This document shows positions 10,907 to 23,596 of a DNA stretch of 64,000 nucleotides, in pieces (position 1 is the stretch's first letter; every line of letters starts with the position of its first letter). Source of the DNA: Volvariella volvacea V23. Its lineage: Eukaryota > Basidiomycota > Agaricomycetes > Agaricales > Pluteaceae. The stretch covers positions 1 through 64,000 of the forward strand of contig KB722769.1 in NCBI GenBank assembly GCA_000349905.1. The letters are read 5' to 3'. The translations under genes and the position numbers were made by a program. The notes under the pieces were generated by a model that saw nothing but the letters and a program-made list of their open reading frames with translations, was not told where the DNA came from and searched no databases.

Positions 10907-13184
10907 CACTGTCCCAACTCGTATTGCGATACCTTTTGATTCTTATTGCTTCCTTTTCACACCTAAGCCGCTGCGACTCCTCTGCCATAACGTCCGTTCG
11001 ACTTCTATGTTACCCTTCAGTGCTGGTGTCAATGACACGAGCCGTCTTTTCACTCTTCACTTCACATGCGATAACCCCTCCCTTACTGCCGAGCCGTCGA
11101 CACCTGACATGCCTACCGATACCCTTTGATGACGTTCTTCATTCCTTCACCACTGCTTTCACCTTGCCCTTCCTTTTCACATTCTCGTTTCTTAACACCC
11201 GGCGTTATCCAACTTCCATTCTTCTAATATACTCTTCTAATTCCCTTGTTCCCCACTCAGACTATGCGTGCGCGTGCAGACTAACTCAAATATGGTACTC
11301 GTCTCGAGTTGACTGTTGATTATGACACTTATGACAACCCTCACCCTCCCTTGCCTTTCCTGCAGATTCCTTGTCTACACTTCTGTCGATTAGCTGGTAG
11401 CTTCTGGAGTCCCTATGTTTACCCGTTGTAGTCCGTTCTGGATTTGTGGATAAAGTAGAAATACCCACAAAACGACAAAGCAATACATTTCGGTGAATTC
11501 AGTACGGATGCACGTTCCGAATGACGTACGATTGCTGTTTCGCACCAGGCTTATCGCTCGATGGCCTCCTCAGCCAAGAGTGGCACTGGGCGAGCCGCAC
11601 CTGTCAAGTGCAGGGAGTTACTGATTGTATTCTCACATACGCCTGCCCACTCCTCGTACCTTGGGTTGTTGGGCACGTTCTTTTGCTGTCATTACACATC
11701 CCGCCACATGGCCGATTCCGTCACCAGCTCCCGTGGTGAGCACACATGGCCGGTACACAACATACGAGCGTTTCACGTCGTTGTCGAAAGTCGACTGAAA
11801 ACCGCGGAGCCCGAGCTACAATTAGCTCTTGTGCAGGACTTGACGAGCACTGTCAAGACATGACATTCACCACAAGAGCCCGATGCCGTTAGTATGGCTG
11901 TCGTTCAAGCCTTGCGTGGTAAAAAGGTCGAGAAAAGGTAAGCATCGTGTGTAAACTACCATCGGCTTTTCCGCCTTACTCCAGTCCGTCACTTGATCAA
12001 TGGACTGCAAAGTTAGGGTTCTGGTGAGGTTCGGTGCGTGCGATGAACGATGGTTACCAGAAGCAATTGTGCAGCACTTTGTTCGTGCTGTACTTTGTTG
12101 TTCCTTTTTTTCACTCTCCGTGCCCATGCAAGGGTTCTGTCGTTTTCCTGCTTATTCTCGCCGGCTTCCGACCCGTACTATGCTAATCACCTCCGTTCGT
12201 AGGTCAAGCCTGATTGCGCTGGGTGATAAGAGTTATGCCTGGTATGATTCGCTGCTTATCCTGAGGACGTATTGGCCCTTCTCCACAACTTTTTTGCGAC
12301 CCTTTTGGTAATATGGGCATCCTGGGCGGGAGGTGGGAGAGACCTGAGCAGAGGACGGAAGCGCTCCGAGGTTTGTGCGCGCGTTTGAGACTTTTTGCCA
12401 CACAATGCACCCCAGTAAATTGCGATTGGTTCAGCATATTCTGTTCTCCCGCGACTCCCACCCACCCCCACGTTCATTTAGAGTATAGCTCTGTTGGTTG
12501 CTCTCCGTGTGGCGGCTGTGGCGGTTCCGTACATTGGATATCCACATGCAAGCCGTGCGCTACGAGTCTATCGATATATCCTTAATCACGACTTACATAA
12601 AGGGATTTGATAGCGTTGGCCGTATCCAAGACGGATACAAAAGAGGCTGGACACAAAAGCCGCTGGCCGTTGCGAGTCTCATCGACGATGCTCGGTGCGT
12701 TAATCAGGGCGTGGGAGCGGCTGATGTTCCTCGATGTTGGTCATCAAAAATGTGTAACGTAGCAGAAGCCGAGCGCACAAGCCATTAACGCGAGTCTTGG
12801 TGCTGTTGGTCGCCCGACGGTGGAGAGCGGAAGCCAAGCAGGGACAAATACCTTCGGCCTGGGGCGGCTGTCAGCCGTCCCGCATTTGTTTTCCGAATAT
12901 CTTATCGCAGCGCTGGCCACCGCGCTCGCTTAGCGCTCGCCGCTGTGGAGCAATCTGGTCGCGAATAAGTCTCTAACTTTGCGGTGCTTGTTGTCTTTAT
13001 TTCTTGGGGAGAACAGGGAGACTTCTCTCGTCGGCCACTAGAATCCTTGTTTGGGGGACAAGAACACATGGGCCGACAACTCTATCAACAAGGCTAATGC
13101 TTGGCGGTCGCAAATTTCTATTTTACCCATTTCCCCCTCATCCTGGCCCGCAGTGATATTGATATACCCTCCGCCGTTCGTTAA
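10907..13184. other. intergenic, 3' UTR and unknown
   Basis: About the first 300 bases are pyrimidine-rich, likely 3' UTR of the preceding gene. The reading frame at 10924-11319 is compositional and is not supported as a gene. No repeats, RNA genes or splice-compatible frames were recognised up to the tetraspanin start. Confidence 0.5.
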
Positions 13185-14533
13185 ATGGAACCCTTTGAGT
13201 AAGTGGCGCAATTATATACCGTGACCTTGTCCAGTGTTCATCTACTCTGCAGTTCAAGACCGACGTCCATCCTGTCGCACGCAAACTCCGTCTACTCGCA
13301 AGCAGGCTCTACACGTCACATCCTGGCTGGGACACTGGAACACCCAATCTCTGCTGCCCCTCACAGTAGCAGTGCCCATACTCCTTTCTTGCATGCTCCC
13401 CAACGCGATTCGAGCTCCGTATCTCTATCAGTGAACTATGTGCCTTCCAAATTCTCCAGCGGTATAGTCTCCCCTGGAGGGCCGCGAAAGAGGAAGGGTG
13501 GGCCGGTGGACCTCATGGTGCCCAAGTTTGGTGGAGGCGTGGATGCGTTTAGGAGCGGAGAGCAGCGGATCGGTGGAGAGGACGACGATAACACGGGTCT
13601 GCGAGCTGGATCGAAGCACAAAGGACAGAAGAAAGGGCGTTGGAACAAGTTCAAGTGGATATTATTCTTTGCTAATACCCTTGTACGTTATCTGTCTCCC
13701 TTATCCCTGAAACTCGTTTGTTCACCATCGCATACTGACCTCTGCGATCCCAAAAGCTCTCTGGGTACTCGTTGGCTGGGCTAATCGTCTGCCTCTTGAC
13801 GTGGTTCGATGTCTATTCGGATGCCGATATCATTCGCGTGGGAAACTATACCGAACTCGTCCTCTCCACAACCGCAGCAGCCTTCGGTATCTTTGCCTCC
13901 CTCATGGGCTGGGCGGGCCTTTTGCTCAACAACCGCACGTTCCTTGGAGTATACACTGCCCTGCTGTGGGTCGTCTTCATCTTCCTCGTGGCTCCTGGTT
14001 ATATCACCTTCAAGAAGCGCAACTTTAATCTGGAGGGTAAAGTCAACTCGCAATGGTCACGAGACCTCGGTGCTGCCGGTCGCATGAGAATCCAGAACAA
14101 GCTGATGTGCTGTGGATACTTCAGTCCCTTTGTTGGAGCGACTGTCACGCAGACTTGCTACTCCAGGAGCATTCTTCCGGGATGCAAACTCGATTACATG
14201 CTGTTCGAGCGGAGAATCTTACGCAGTTGGTATACCATTATTTTCTCCATCGTTCCGGCCCAGATCTTTGTCATGGTCACTGCGATTCTTTGCTCGAACC
14301 ATGTTACCTATCGCTTCGGAAAGGGCATGATGCCCAAGAGGTACAGACTGAGCTTGAGCAGCATGGCTGTCATCATGGACAACTATGCCAGGTACGCCAA
14401 GTCACTTAACGATTTCCTGCCCCTACTGACACTTGCTTCTTTCAGTCAACTCGCGCAGCAATACGGGTCGGACGTCGCCTCAGAAGTTCTCGCTCGTTCA
14501 AAGTCCACTCTCAATCTTAATCCTCAGAAGTAA
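13185..14533 (+). CDS. fungal tetraspanin (388 aa)
   Basis: Four exons, 13185-13198, 13253-13682, 13757-14391 and 14446-14533, join in phase to 388 aa. The first coding exon is only 14 nt (M-E-P-F-D split by the intron). The last intron (54 nt) is in frame and would be missed by simple ORF reading. A soluble N-terminal region of about 150 residues with a basic patch (KHKGQKKGRWNKFKW) precedes four membrane segments: around the FFANTLL junction, VLSTTAAAFGIFASLMGW, YTALLWVVFIFLVAPGY and IIFSIVPAQIFVMVTAIL. The loop between the third and fourth carries the tetraspanin CCG motif (NKLMCCGYFSP) and two further Cys (TQTCYS, PGCK). Tetraspanins organise membrane protein complexes; fungal members act in growth and host penetration. 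The long N-terminal extension fits the basidiomycete TSP2/TSP3-type proteins better than the short PLS1 type, but subfamily assignment is tentative. Confidence 0.85.
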
Positions 14534-17500
14534 TTTTAATTGTACACAGACATTCACGTACACTGGTGTAATTTAATCGCCATAATTCTCCCACCCGAGG
14601 ACAGACATCTTATACCTCACGGCTACGGCCATCCGTATTCCTAGTTACAGTGTTCATTCCTTTCGTTCATGTTTTTGTTTTGTGAGGTGTTACCTGAGCT
14701 GATAGTTGGATACTTACCCGAGTATAAGCTGTGCAGATACGGACATAATGACATGCGATTTGCTCGACGCTACACCAGAACCTCTTGAACTAGTCTTGGT
14801 CTCAAGGCGACTGATGGCATGCTGTTAACATACAGAATCCGAATCAAGGGCGAACAGCTCAGCCGCTACGTGAAAGAAGGAATGATGGTGGCTGATGATC
14901 TGGACCAACAACACCATGAATTGAATTGCGACCATCAACGTGTTCAAGGTAAGTCGCCTTTCAGGTTCTGAGTAGTAAACAACAAGCCTAGGACAGCAAT
15001 TTCGGACGTACCGTTCTCGGTCGAACACGAGGACATGAGGACTTAGGGACGTATGACAACAATATCCTGTTACGGCCACCCTTGATTCAATTCTTGAAAT
15101 ACACGCAGGCTGGGCCATTTACTTTTGCAGAAGCTAATTTCATTGATGCCGAATTCTTCAGGTAGGGGGGATAATGTAAGTACATAAAAAATCTAACCGC
15201 CACGTTCCATCCGATTTTCACGCCGTGCGTGCTGATCCCGCATTTTCAGACGTTTCCCCAGTAGTCATGCGTCTAGTCCCCGCGCGGCTTGCGGACTTCC
15301 TGTTTTCCTGACTGCCCGTCTGCATGATGGCAGCTGGTTTCGAACCCTTGGCCGCACTAACTCAACTCGTCTTCTTTTCCGTCTTAATCTGATCTTGTGA
15401 GCTCTTCCTTGACTAATGATACTGTCATTGACAACATTGCAGGAGAGCACGCTTCATTTAGAGTACCATCGAGCGGCGTGCTTCGGCAACCACTCGCCCG
15501 CTCACATAAACTCAGTAAGGGCTGGAATATAGCGCTGATTTCGAGGCATAGCTTCGGGCGGGAATCAGACTAAGGGAAAGACTATGAAATGTCTATCAAT
15601 GTCCTTAGCCGTCGGCTAAGTGCATAGTTGGTGGGCCCGATAGCGAGGAAATCGGGGCATTTCCACTCGCGTTGTAGCCTGAGTGATATCCATGGTTTCT
15701 GCAATGCAGGTGGCTTCGATTGCAATGTGGCGATCGGCGCGTTCTTGATTCGATTTCTAGAAAGGTCGGATGTGGCTCATCCGGCGTCGCCAGGAATGCA
15801 GCCCAAGCAGTCCAGGTGCCGATTTTCGCAATGCTGTAGTAACTACAGGTGGATGGGAGGCACTGACCCGCAGTTCAAGGCTTTCTGACAGTGTGAAGCC
15901 AGCAAGTTCTATTTGCAATGTACCCTCAGCATTTACTGACAGTACGCTGCACCGACTCTACAACCTTCGCCACCCACAGTGAACTGCCCACAAGCGCCAA
16001 TCACTTACGAGCTTCTACTTTAACGCAATCATCCTCGTCTCAGCGCCATAGCATCTACCCCAGCAGCATCTACATCCCACATCATCTGCCCGGTACTACC
16101 GACTCGCCACCGCCAAGCAGCCATAACGTCCTCTACTTGTCTAACACAGAGGGCCCACTGGGCAAGGTTATAGCGCCCATGTTAAGCACGAGATTCAAGA
16201 GGCCACCAACACCTCGTTGGTGGTAATTATCTGATTAGGGGGATCTACACTTTTCGTGCCTTTCGAAGGGCATGCCCGTTCGACCTTTCTGTGTTTGTGG
16301 GCGACGGGCGTACTGCTTGCTGAACTCTCTTGACTAGTGGGTCGACGTGGGTGACAGAGCCTCAAGTAGAAACTGAAGAGCACCGTATCAGCCCAAGAAC
16401 CTTAGGCCGTTAGTCGCCGGGACACCCCGCGGTGCTAGTGTGAAGGTTGCAGACCCACGACTCAAAATGGCGAATGGCAATGTGCACCCCCTTTCATTGT
16501 TGCATTAATTGAGATGAGCCCACTACTTGGTCCCCGTTGGTGTGTATGCTATCGCCGTTACTTTTTCTCCGTCAGGACGTTCGATTCAACTGCCTTTTCT
16601 ATACTTCTTCAACCGTATAGCAGCGGTGCGGCAGTTGTGTCAATTGGTAATACTGGTCATGCTGTCGTTTTCGCCCACAAACACACACGATCTGCACTTC
16701 TGCATAAGTGCCGACGAGTTGCTTGATTATTGAGCACGGACAATAATGGTCTCTATGGATATACCGCCCGCTGGTTCAGTCCTGGTGACGAAAGGATGAA
16801 TATCATTCTGCTAGTTAGTGCAATAATACGACTACTCGCTTTACTATCACGATTTTGAATATTTAGAACAAGGTCATCCTTGCGATGGAAAACTCCGAGC
16901 CTCCATCATGGTACTGGTTCGGAGGTCGGCAAGGTGCCTTCTACACTCAGCCAAGATGTAAACCCAGAACACTGGCGTCGAAGCGTACCAAACTTTCGTT
17001 TCCTGCTCAACTCCCATGTATAGTCACCCCTGCTATAACGATAAATGGGTTCCCGTGAACTTTGACAGCACGTCAGCCAATCCGCATAACCTTGATTCTG
17101 GTCTGATTCTGGCTCCCACACACCATCAATCCAGCAAAGATGATGTCAAGAAGATATTTTCGAACATCAAGCCTCTGGTTCTTTTGCGGCCTTCTATCAA
17201 ATTATTCGACAAAGGACGACTTTCCCGCATGGCTTATTGACCACCCAATGAATGGGAAAGAAGGGTAGACCCAGCCGATCACCGCTATTACTCGAATTAG
17301 AGTAGGGAATACAAGGAATACCCTGACCATTATCAGGTTTGGTGCGATTGTGACCGATGTTAGAAAGAACTTGAGTGTCATCGTGGGTGAACCTGCATCG
17401 TTTTTAGTGCTCAGTTGAAGAAATTTCGCGCTTGTCTTTCCATCTACTCTTGACCCGACATGATCGTCCAATTCACCGTACGTGCATCACAAAATATATT

Positions 17501-19530
17501 CCTATATCTTTTTGGTGTTCTTCCTCACCCTCGAAATCGGGGTACCTACTGCACAGAATGCGTCATCATCCAGATTCGTAAATTGGCGATTAGAACGGAG
17601 TTGATAACCAATCACGCTTTCTTATCCTGGTCGATTGGAGTACGATCCAGTACGATCATCTGTGGGGTACGTTTCCAGAGGCGTTATTTCAGCGGCGTAG
17701 AGAGTCACCTTTACCCAAACCTTGACCTCATCAAGATCTGGACTTCTTGAAAATGGAGACAAAATACCCATAAACGAGCAAAGTGAACATCTCCGCAGCC
17801 GGCGACTAATGGGATTAGCTTCGAATGAACAAGAACATTGTATCATTTTGTGATGTTCAATTGAGTTTGTAAGCTCGCGCCATGCCGGCAAATAAGCAGT
17901 AAACCTAAGCCCTCTCGTCTCTGTGCTCTTTGATTGTCCTGAGTGTGTAATATCTGAAAGGGAATGCGGGAACACCCTCGGTGCATGCTCTCCCGTTATT
18001 AAGGGGAGCGACTTGCGATCATAACGCAGGATGTGGTGCTTCTGAATTGCTTGCATTACTTGCGCCCATCGACGCTCTTAGACAGAAGAACTGGGGCCAC
18101 ACAAACTTTCCATTACGCTTGGGACGATTGCGATAGTAAACACCCTCCACTGAACTTAAGTAGATCGTTTAATCCAGATCACGGAACTTTTGACTCTCCA
18201 GACTCCCAAATCGGGATAGATCGTCCACCCGTGCATGATCCGCTGCTTAAGTCCATTGGTCCTGGAAGTTAGTTCGTTGCGCAGAAGGAGTTCATGATTA
18301 TCCACGCACGGCTAAAAGCACTGTTCGCTGAAGTGCGCAAGCGGTTCCATCGGACCGTCCCAAGTAGGTCTTGAACAGAACCATGGAGGTTATTGCTGTT
18401 CTGGACCTGCCCTGCCAGGCGTTGGGCCATCTGCCTTGGAAAAAGCTCATGAATTTCTGCACCTACACCATCTGCCACGGTCAGCAAAGGGCGGTCTATC
18501 CCTGGAGTTGATCTTTGCCCATATATGTCATGACTAGATGATGGCTGGAAAATCTGAGGAGAACGTCGGCGATTGATCAGATAAGCGGAAAAGGTACATT
18601 GAGTTCAGGTTCGACGAACATCGCAGGTTATGGTCTGTTATGGTAGTACCTCTGTTGTTTCTTGCACCAACTCATTTGGTCCCTCCAAGGGCCTAATCCA
18701 TTCCATCTTTGTGGCTAAGGCTCACACATTCAATCTTAGGTTAGCGTCAATCGCACCCACTAACATCCACAAGGTGGAGAAACAACTTAGGCCATGACCA
18801 TGATGTCCAGAAGTTTCGCGGTACACGTGGTGCCGATCCAAGCTCGTCCTGACAGTTATCATGTATGAACCTAGACACAAGGCGGCCATTTAGTTCTGAC
18901 TGAAGAGAGGGCGTATAGAATTATATTGACGGACAAGTGAGGTGGTTACCTTATCCATTCATTAACGATATCGTCAACTACAGCGTTCCCGTCCTACTCC
19001 TTCGTTATGGCTTGGTGATCGGCCCGGTGAGACTATTTACCAGTCACGCTATGTTTTGCTCCCGTCCCCACCTCGATACGGACGGAAATCAAATGGACTG
19101 GGTGATGGCCCAGCTTGCTGACGTATCGTGATGGATTAAATCCATTTTAATAATATATCAACATCAACGGTATCCTGATGATGTGTTGGTTGGTAGAAAC
19201 AAATTTTTAAAAAATCTATGGGGGAGACAGGCATACGAATACGTCCCGATTGCGAGAACACATATCTCACCACCACTAACTTTAGGCACGAGTGAGGTAA
19301 GGCCAGCACCTTGACCGATCAGGGACCAGACCATTGAGAAAGCTGACCCGATTGTATCCCCTTAGCCTGTCTGTTTAACATGAAAACCGCTTTCATATGG
19401 GGTAAGAACCGAAAGACCCTGGCAGGGTCATGCACCACCAGTTTATGCTTATTAGAAGGGACCTCTGAGTGCGAGTTGACCTGCGTTGGCCCCCACGTCC
19501 ATCTCAAGCTCCTCTTGAGTCTCTCTTGCA
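14534..19530. other. gene-poor 5 kb region
   Basis: No gene that I can support with start, splice sites and motif. Two stretches look vaguely coding: a 69-codon frame at 16527-16733 on plus and the frame near 18269-18560 on minus (listed separately). Otherwise frames are short and overlapping. It may be decayed sequence. Confidence 0.45.
18269..18560 (-). pseudogene. possible isolated coding remnant, unknown family
   Basis: About 95 codons stay open on the minus strand after a possible acceptor (ttttccag) and read as a normal soluble protein (LTVADGVGAEIHELFPRQM, then RLAGQVQNSNNLHGSVQDLL) to a stop. No upstream exon with matching phase was found. It could be a last exon of an unrecognised gene, a relic, or chance. 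Confidence 0.25.
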
Positions 19531-20671
19531 ATGTCTGTATACATCAGCTTCGCTGCATGGAGAGGTAGATATCTGCTGGATTAACCGCACGCCCTTTCTC
19601 ACCTGCATTCTACAGGTGTCTCCGTCACCTTCCACATCCTTGCGATGCTCATCACGACATGGCGCATCATCCACCGCCGCAAGACTCGAGGCCTGTGGTG
19701 GGACGACTACTGGGCATTGTTCGCCCTCATCTTGGACATCGTCTACTTCTCCACGGTTTGGATTAGGACAAATCCTTACGGTAAATTTTCGTTCGGAAAC
19801 TTCGCATGATAACTTCCTCACTCACAGCGTTAGGCCCTCCTATTGATCAACAGGATGGTGTGATATTGTTCTGGATGACCGCTATTCTCTTCCCATCTGT
19901 TGTCTGGTGGGTGTTTCGAGCTTTACGCTTGTTGTTCTATCTCACTTGCCGACAGGGCTGCGCGTGCCAGCATTGCTTGGTCCATCATCCGCTTTGTTCC
20001 CCGCCAAACCTCGCAACGCACTCGACGAGCTCTTTACTGCTTGCTATGCCTGTTCTTCCTCTTCTGGGTTGCCCTTCTTCTGCACAAGGTCGTGGTCTGC
20101 GCTTCGGATAGCGAGTGGCATAACAATCGCGCGATCCAATGTTACCTCGGAAGTTCTGTTGGTATTATTACCCTCGTTAGTAAGTGTGGGTCCACACCAT
20201 ACTCATAAGGTTATTGACCAATGTGCGACAGCCGATGTTATTGGTGATGCCGGCCTCCTTTTCTCCGCCATCTTCGTCTTCTATCGCGGACAACTCCACT
20301 CTGGACAACGTCTTCTCATCCTCTCAATCCTCACATCAAGTATCTTCAGCTTGCTAGCCGGAATTACCTATGCCGTTTTCGTGTTCAGAGCTTCGACGTT
20401 CGGCCAATCTCGTGCCATTCTCATCAGTCTCACGGCAAACCTCAAGTCCACGATAACTCTCATTGCCTGCAACTTGTTCGTCATCGTCATCTACTTCTAC
20501 AAGCTACGGGGCAACGAGGAGGATATGGAGACGCCTATGCCTTCCATTGCAACCCAAGAAACAACGAGCAAGATCTCCCATGAGTCTGGCTCTCTCGTAA
20601 GTTCCATCACTGTGTTCTATTGTGGAGAGTACTTATCGCCGTTTCAGCCCGAACTCAAGTCTGCCGCATAA
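19531..20671 (+). CDS. fungal 7TM rhodopsin-like membrane protein (296 aa)
   Basis: Six exons, 19531-19564, 19616-19780, 19828-19906, 19956-20179, 20232-20596 and 20648-20671, all phase-compatible, give 296 aa. I placed the donor at 19907 (gtgggt) because only that keeps the frame. Hydrophobic segments alternate with motifs typical of the basidiomycete 7TM family related to Fung_rhodopsin: a basic stretch then LWWDDYWALFALILD after the first segment, ARASIAWSIIRF, LFFLFWVALLLHKVVVC, the SSVGIITLVTDVIGD segment and a final NLFVIVIYFYKL. The N-terminus is short (11 residues before the first helix), so one helix may be partial. The C-terminal tail is cytosolic and acidic. Such proteins are orphan receptor-like; ligand and G-protein coupling are unknown. 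Confidence 0.75.
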
Positions 20672-21959
20672 TGCATGTCACGATGCCTACACCACATGTT
20701 GTTGCTCTCTAGTTCCTGTTTTGTTTTCATCTCGTCACACTCCCGAGAGTAGTCGAATGGTAGTTACGATTGTAATGTTTATCTTCAATGAAGTCCACGT
20801 ACGCTCTCATTCTATGCATCGAGGCGTCGAGCCCCATTTCCAGAATTTCCCGCTGACCAAGATAAGGCCTATAGAACGCCCACATCGACATTGCGATTTT
20901 CGCGGCGTTTCGGCACCGGAATTAAAACAGCTTAAATGTTTGAAATTGCGGTGGATTCGTCCGCCATCTGTCCGTTTACGAAATGATCCTATGACTAGGG
21001 GAAAGCACCTGTTTGGGAAATGTACCACCATGCCCTAGTTAGCTTCCCTGCCGCGTGAGATCAGGATGAACCAGGCCGCCACGAGAACCTGATTCTTGGC
21101 ATGGATGGTGGGTTGATCATGTGTAAAGCATATGAGTGGTATCGAAACCTTCGAATTGGGGGTTATTGCTCGGTGTTGCCAGGATAGGAACAAGGAGTTA
21201 AGCCATATTGTGATCTGTGAAACGGCAGACCATTTGGTTCAGAGCAGGGAAAGGTTGACAGGCAGAAAGATTTCAAAGTTATCCTACCCAAATACAGTAA
21301 GTTGTGTCCGAGGACGGGGCTCCCTTGCGGTAAATTTCCGTTTAGCCTCAAGCGTTTTTCAATTGAGCTCTGTTTGCTGGAAGTTCATTGCCGCCTCAAC
21401 TGTGACAAGAAGGACGGTGCACAGCGCGCACGTACACGTGTAGGCACGTACGAAATGCATGCTGTTATCGTCTCAACACGCCGAAGGTCTAACGTTGTTT
21501 GCGCTTGGTTGCCCTCATTAAGAATTGAACAATCAAGTAATTCTGCTCCCGAGAATCAATTGCAGGTCGTAATAGCGCAATCTCTATCAACATCTGGAGT
21601 CAAAATTTTCGCAGCATGCAGCAATTTCACAAAATTAATTGGGAACAATTTGGGAATAAGGAACTGTGCTAGCTGACAGCGAAACCAAGATTAGTCTATT
21701 CACACGTCCGTCCGCGGCTGTCCCTTGAGATGCCAGTCCCCTTCGATCCGACCACCCGTCGAACTCCCATCGATTAGAGGTAGATTTGAGACGGCATTGC
21801 GAATGCGCTTCGAGGAACATGTCAATGGGAGAGAAGACACCAGATTTCAAGATACCTTAACTAGGGTCCGATAATTAACCTCATAAAGACATAACGCAAC
21901 TACACCGCATTGCGGAGGTAAAGTACACAAGTCCAATGGGTATAACTCGTAAAGCGACG
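20672..21959. other. intergenic, nothing recognised
   Basis: Contains the 3' UTR of the 7TM gene. The remaining frames lack motifs, compatible splice sites or TM patterns. No repeat or RNA gene seen. Confidence 0.5.
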
Positions 21960-23535
21960 TCAATCGTGTCCAAATCCCTTGATGATCAATCGGGTTACCG
22001 CGCTCGCCAGCAGGAACTCCCTAAATATCTGATCCAACCCTCCAGCCATGTGTAATACTCCAGCTTTCTTCAATGAAAATTTAGTATCTCCCCACATCAG
22101 CCGCCTTTCAAACGTTTCATCCTCCTTTTTGCCGGTCTTGCTCCCAGGTTTATCCCACTCCCTCTTTACCTCGTATAGGTCTTCCATGATATTCCACTTA
22201 TTCGAACTCTCCTTCCAAACAAATCTCCTCCCACCATAATTGAAACGACTTGGAGTCCATTCCTTTTGCAGCCTATCGGGAGCGTCGACGACCGTCGTCC
22301 CCGCACTCGTGGCGATTGTTAAGGGGCGTCCAAGGAGGCGACTTGCAGCATCGGAGTTCGGCACTGGGCGAACAGGACTTATCGTAATCTGAGCGCACGC
22401 CGTGTCATAAGCTGCAGCGCGGAACATTGTAGCTGATGGAATCTGATACCGACGGTGCTTTTGAGCACTAACAGTATAGACCGTCTGTTTGGTATGGTCT
22501 TTGATATGCATATTGATCCAACGAATACTAGGAAAGCGGGTGTATAGTTCCATGTAGACGTGGTAGGTATAATCTGGCAACTCTGGAGAAAGTGACGGAG
22601 TGAGGAAGTGGGAAGGGGCGTTGATAATGGATCCGGTGACGGGGTCGGATTGTGGGGGGAGAGAACGCCATGAACCGTTCTCGACCTAGGCACTCATCAA
22701 GTCAGGCAAGTAGCAGAGCACCAAAAGCGGTACAAGACCAACCAAAGTTAATAATACAGTCTTACCGGGGTTATTCCATTCGCGCTGGATTGTCAACAAG
22801 GAAGGTAACGGGGGAGGTGCAGGCGTCTTCTGGCCTGTCGAGGGATTAGGCATCATGACATACTGTAAGAGCGTGATTCGTTCGTTCGCGTGCTTCAGCT
22901 GTAACTTTGCCCTTCGTCTTTCTTCAGATTTTTTCTGACCAGTTGCAATGACGTTCTTCAGCACATGCACGAGCTGGTGGTATGTATCGTACGCATCCTG
23001 CCAGCGCTCTTCCAACTCCGCTACGAGCGCTTGTTGAGACAGTTGAACGGCTGTCGCCGGGCTTCCCTGACTAAAGTATGGCGGAGGAACATTGGGCACA
23101 GCTGAAGCTTTGGTAGCCATTGTCAAGGTGGTCGAATCCGCAGGTGAGAGGTTATAAGGAGCACTGTCGATGGCTATCACCCAATCCGGACACCACACGG
23201 AACATTGGATGCACTCAGCTGACAAGACCTTCGTCGCTAGGACGGCTCCCCACGTTTCGATGTGTTCCTGAGTGAGAAGTCATGGATATGACATTGTGGT
23301 ATTGCTATGGGGGGTCAACAGACAGTCAATCCCCTGGCTCCACCTCGCTTAACTCATTTGGCGGTATCAGCAACGTTTTGGTCTTCTCATCAAGGGCAAA
23401 TCCAGGAGGCTGTGGGAGGAAGAGCGTCATAATGTACCTGAATACATCAGCCCAGGCTTTGAGAAGGTGGTCGTTATCAAATTTGGGATGCTCAGCTGAT
23501 TTGGTCAAAGGACATTGCGCCACGCAGATAACACA
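21960..23535 (-). CDS. unrecognised protein, 5' end possibly missing
   Basis: A conservative model starts at ATG 23120 and splices 23120-22766 to 22582-21960 (325 aa). It has a helical stretch DAYDTYHQLVHVLKNVIATG reminiscent of an MIT or coiled-coil domain, then a C-terminal domain with many Trp/Tyr and charged residues (GRRFVWKE, YEVKREWDKPG). I cannot name a family; a tubby/LURP-like fold is only a guess. The frame stays open upstream of ATG 23120, and an in-phase intron (23343-23268) joins it to a coding-like exon at about 23535-23344 (CPLTKSAEHPKFDNDHLL, ALDEKTKTLLIPPNELSE) that has no ATG and lies just 60-70 bp from the 3' end of the first FamX gene. So the gene may be 5'-truncated at the array border. 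The 183-nt intron is long for this window. The alternative acceptor at 22685 is out of phase. Confidence 0.55.
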
Positions 23536-23596
23536 AGCTCATGAAGGGTTCGTCAGGGTATAAGCGAGTAACTACGATACAGGGGATTCACAAAAA

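Noticed and set aside
10924..11319. 131-codon frame right after the S/T-P-rich gene
   Set aside because: Pyrimidine-rich 3' UTR gives Leu/Ser/Phe-rich artefact; no ATG context or homology pattern.
17202..17471. hydrophobic minus-strand frame as a FamX relic
   Set aside because: No FamX motif order or nucleotide-level match could be established, unlike the clear relics D, F and K.
22685..22765. 80-nt intron in the unrecognised gene ending at cctag
   Set aside because: Phases do not match (exon 1 ends in phase 1, this acceptor needs phase 0). The acceptor at 22583 fits.
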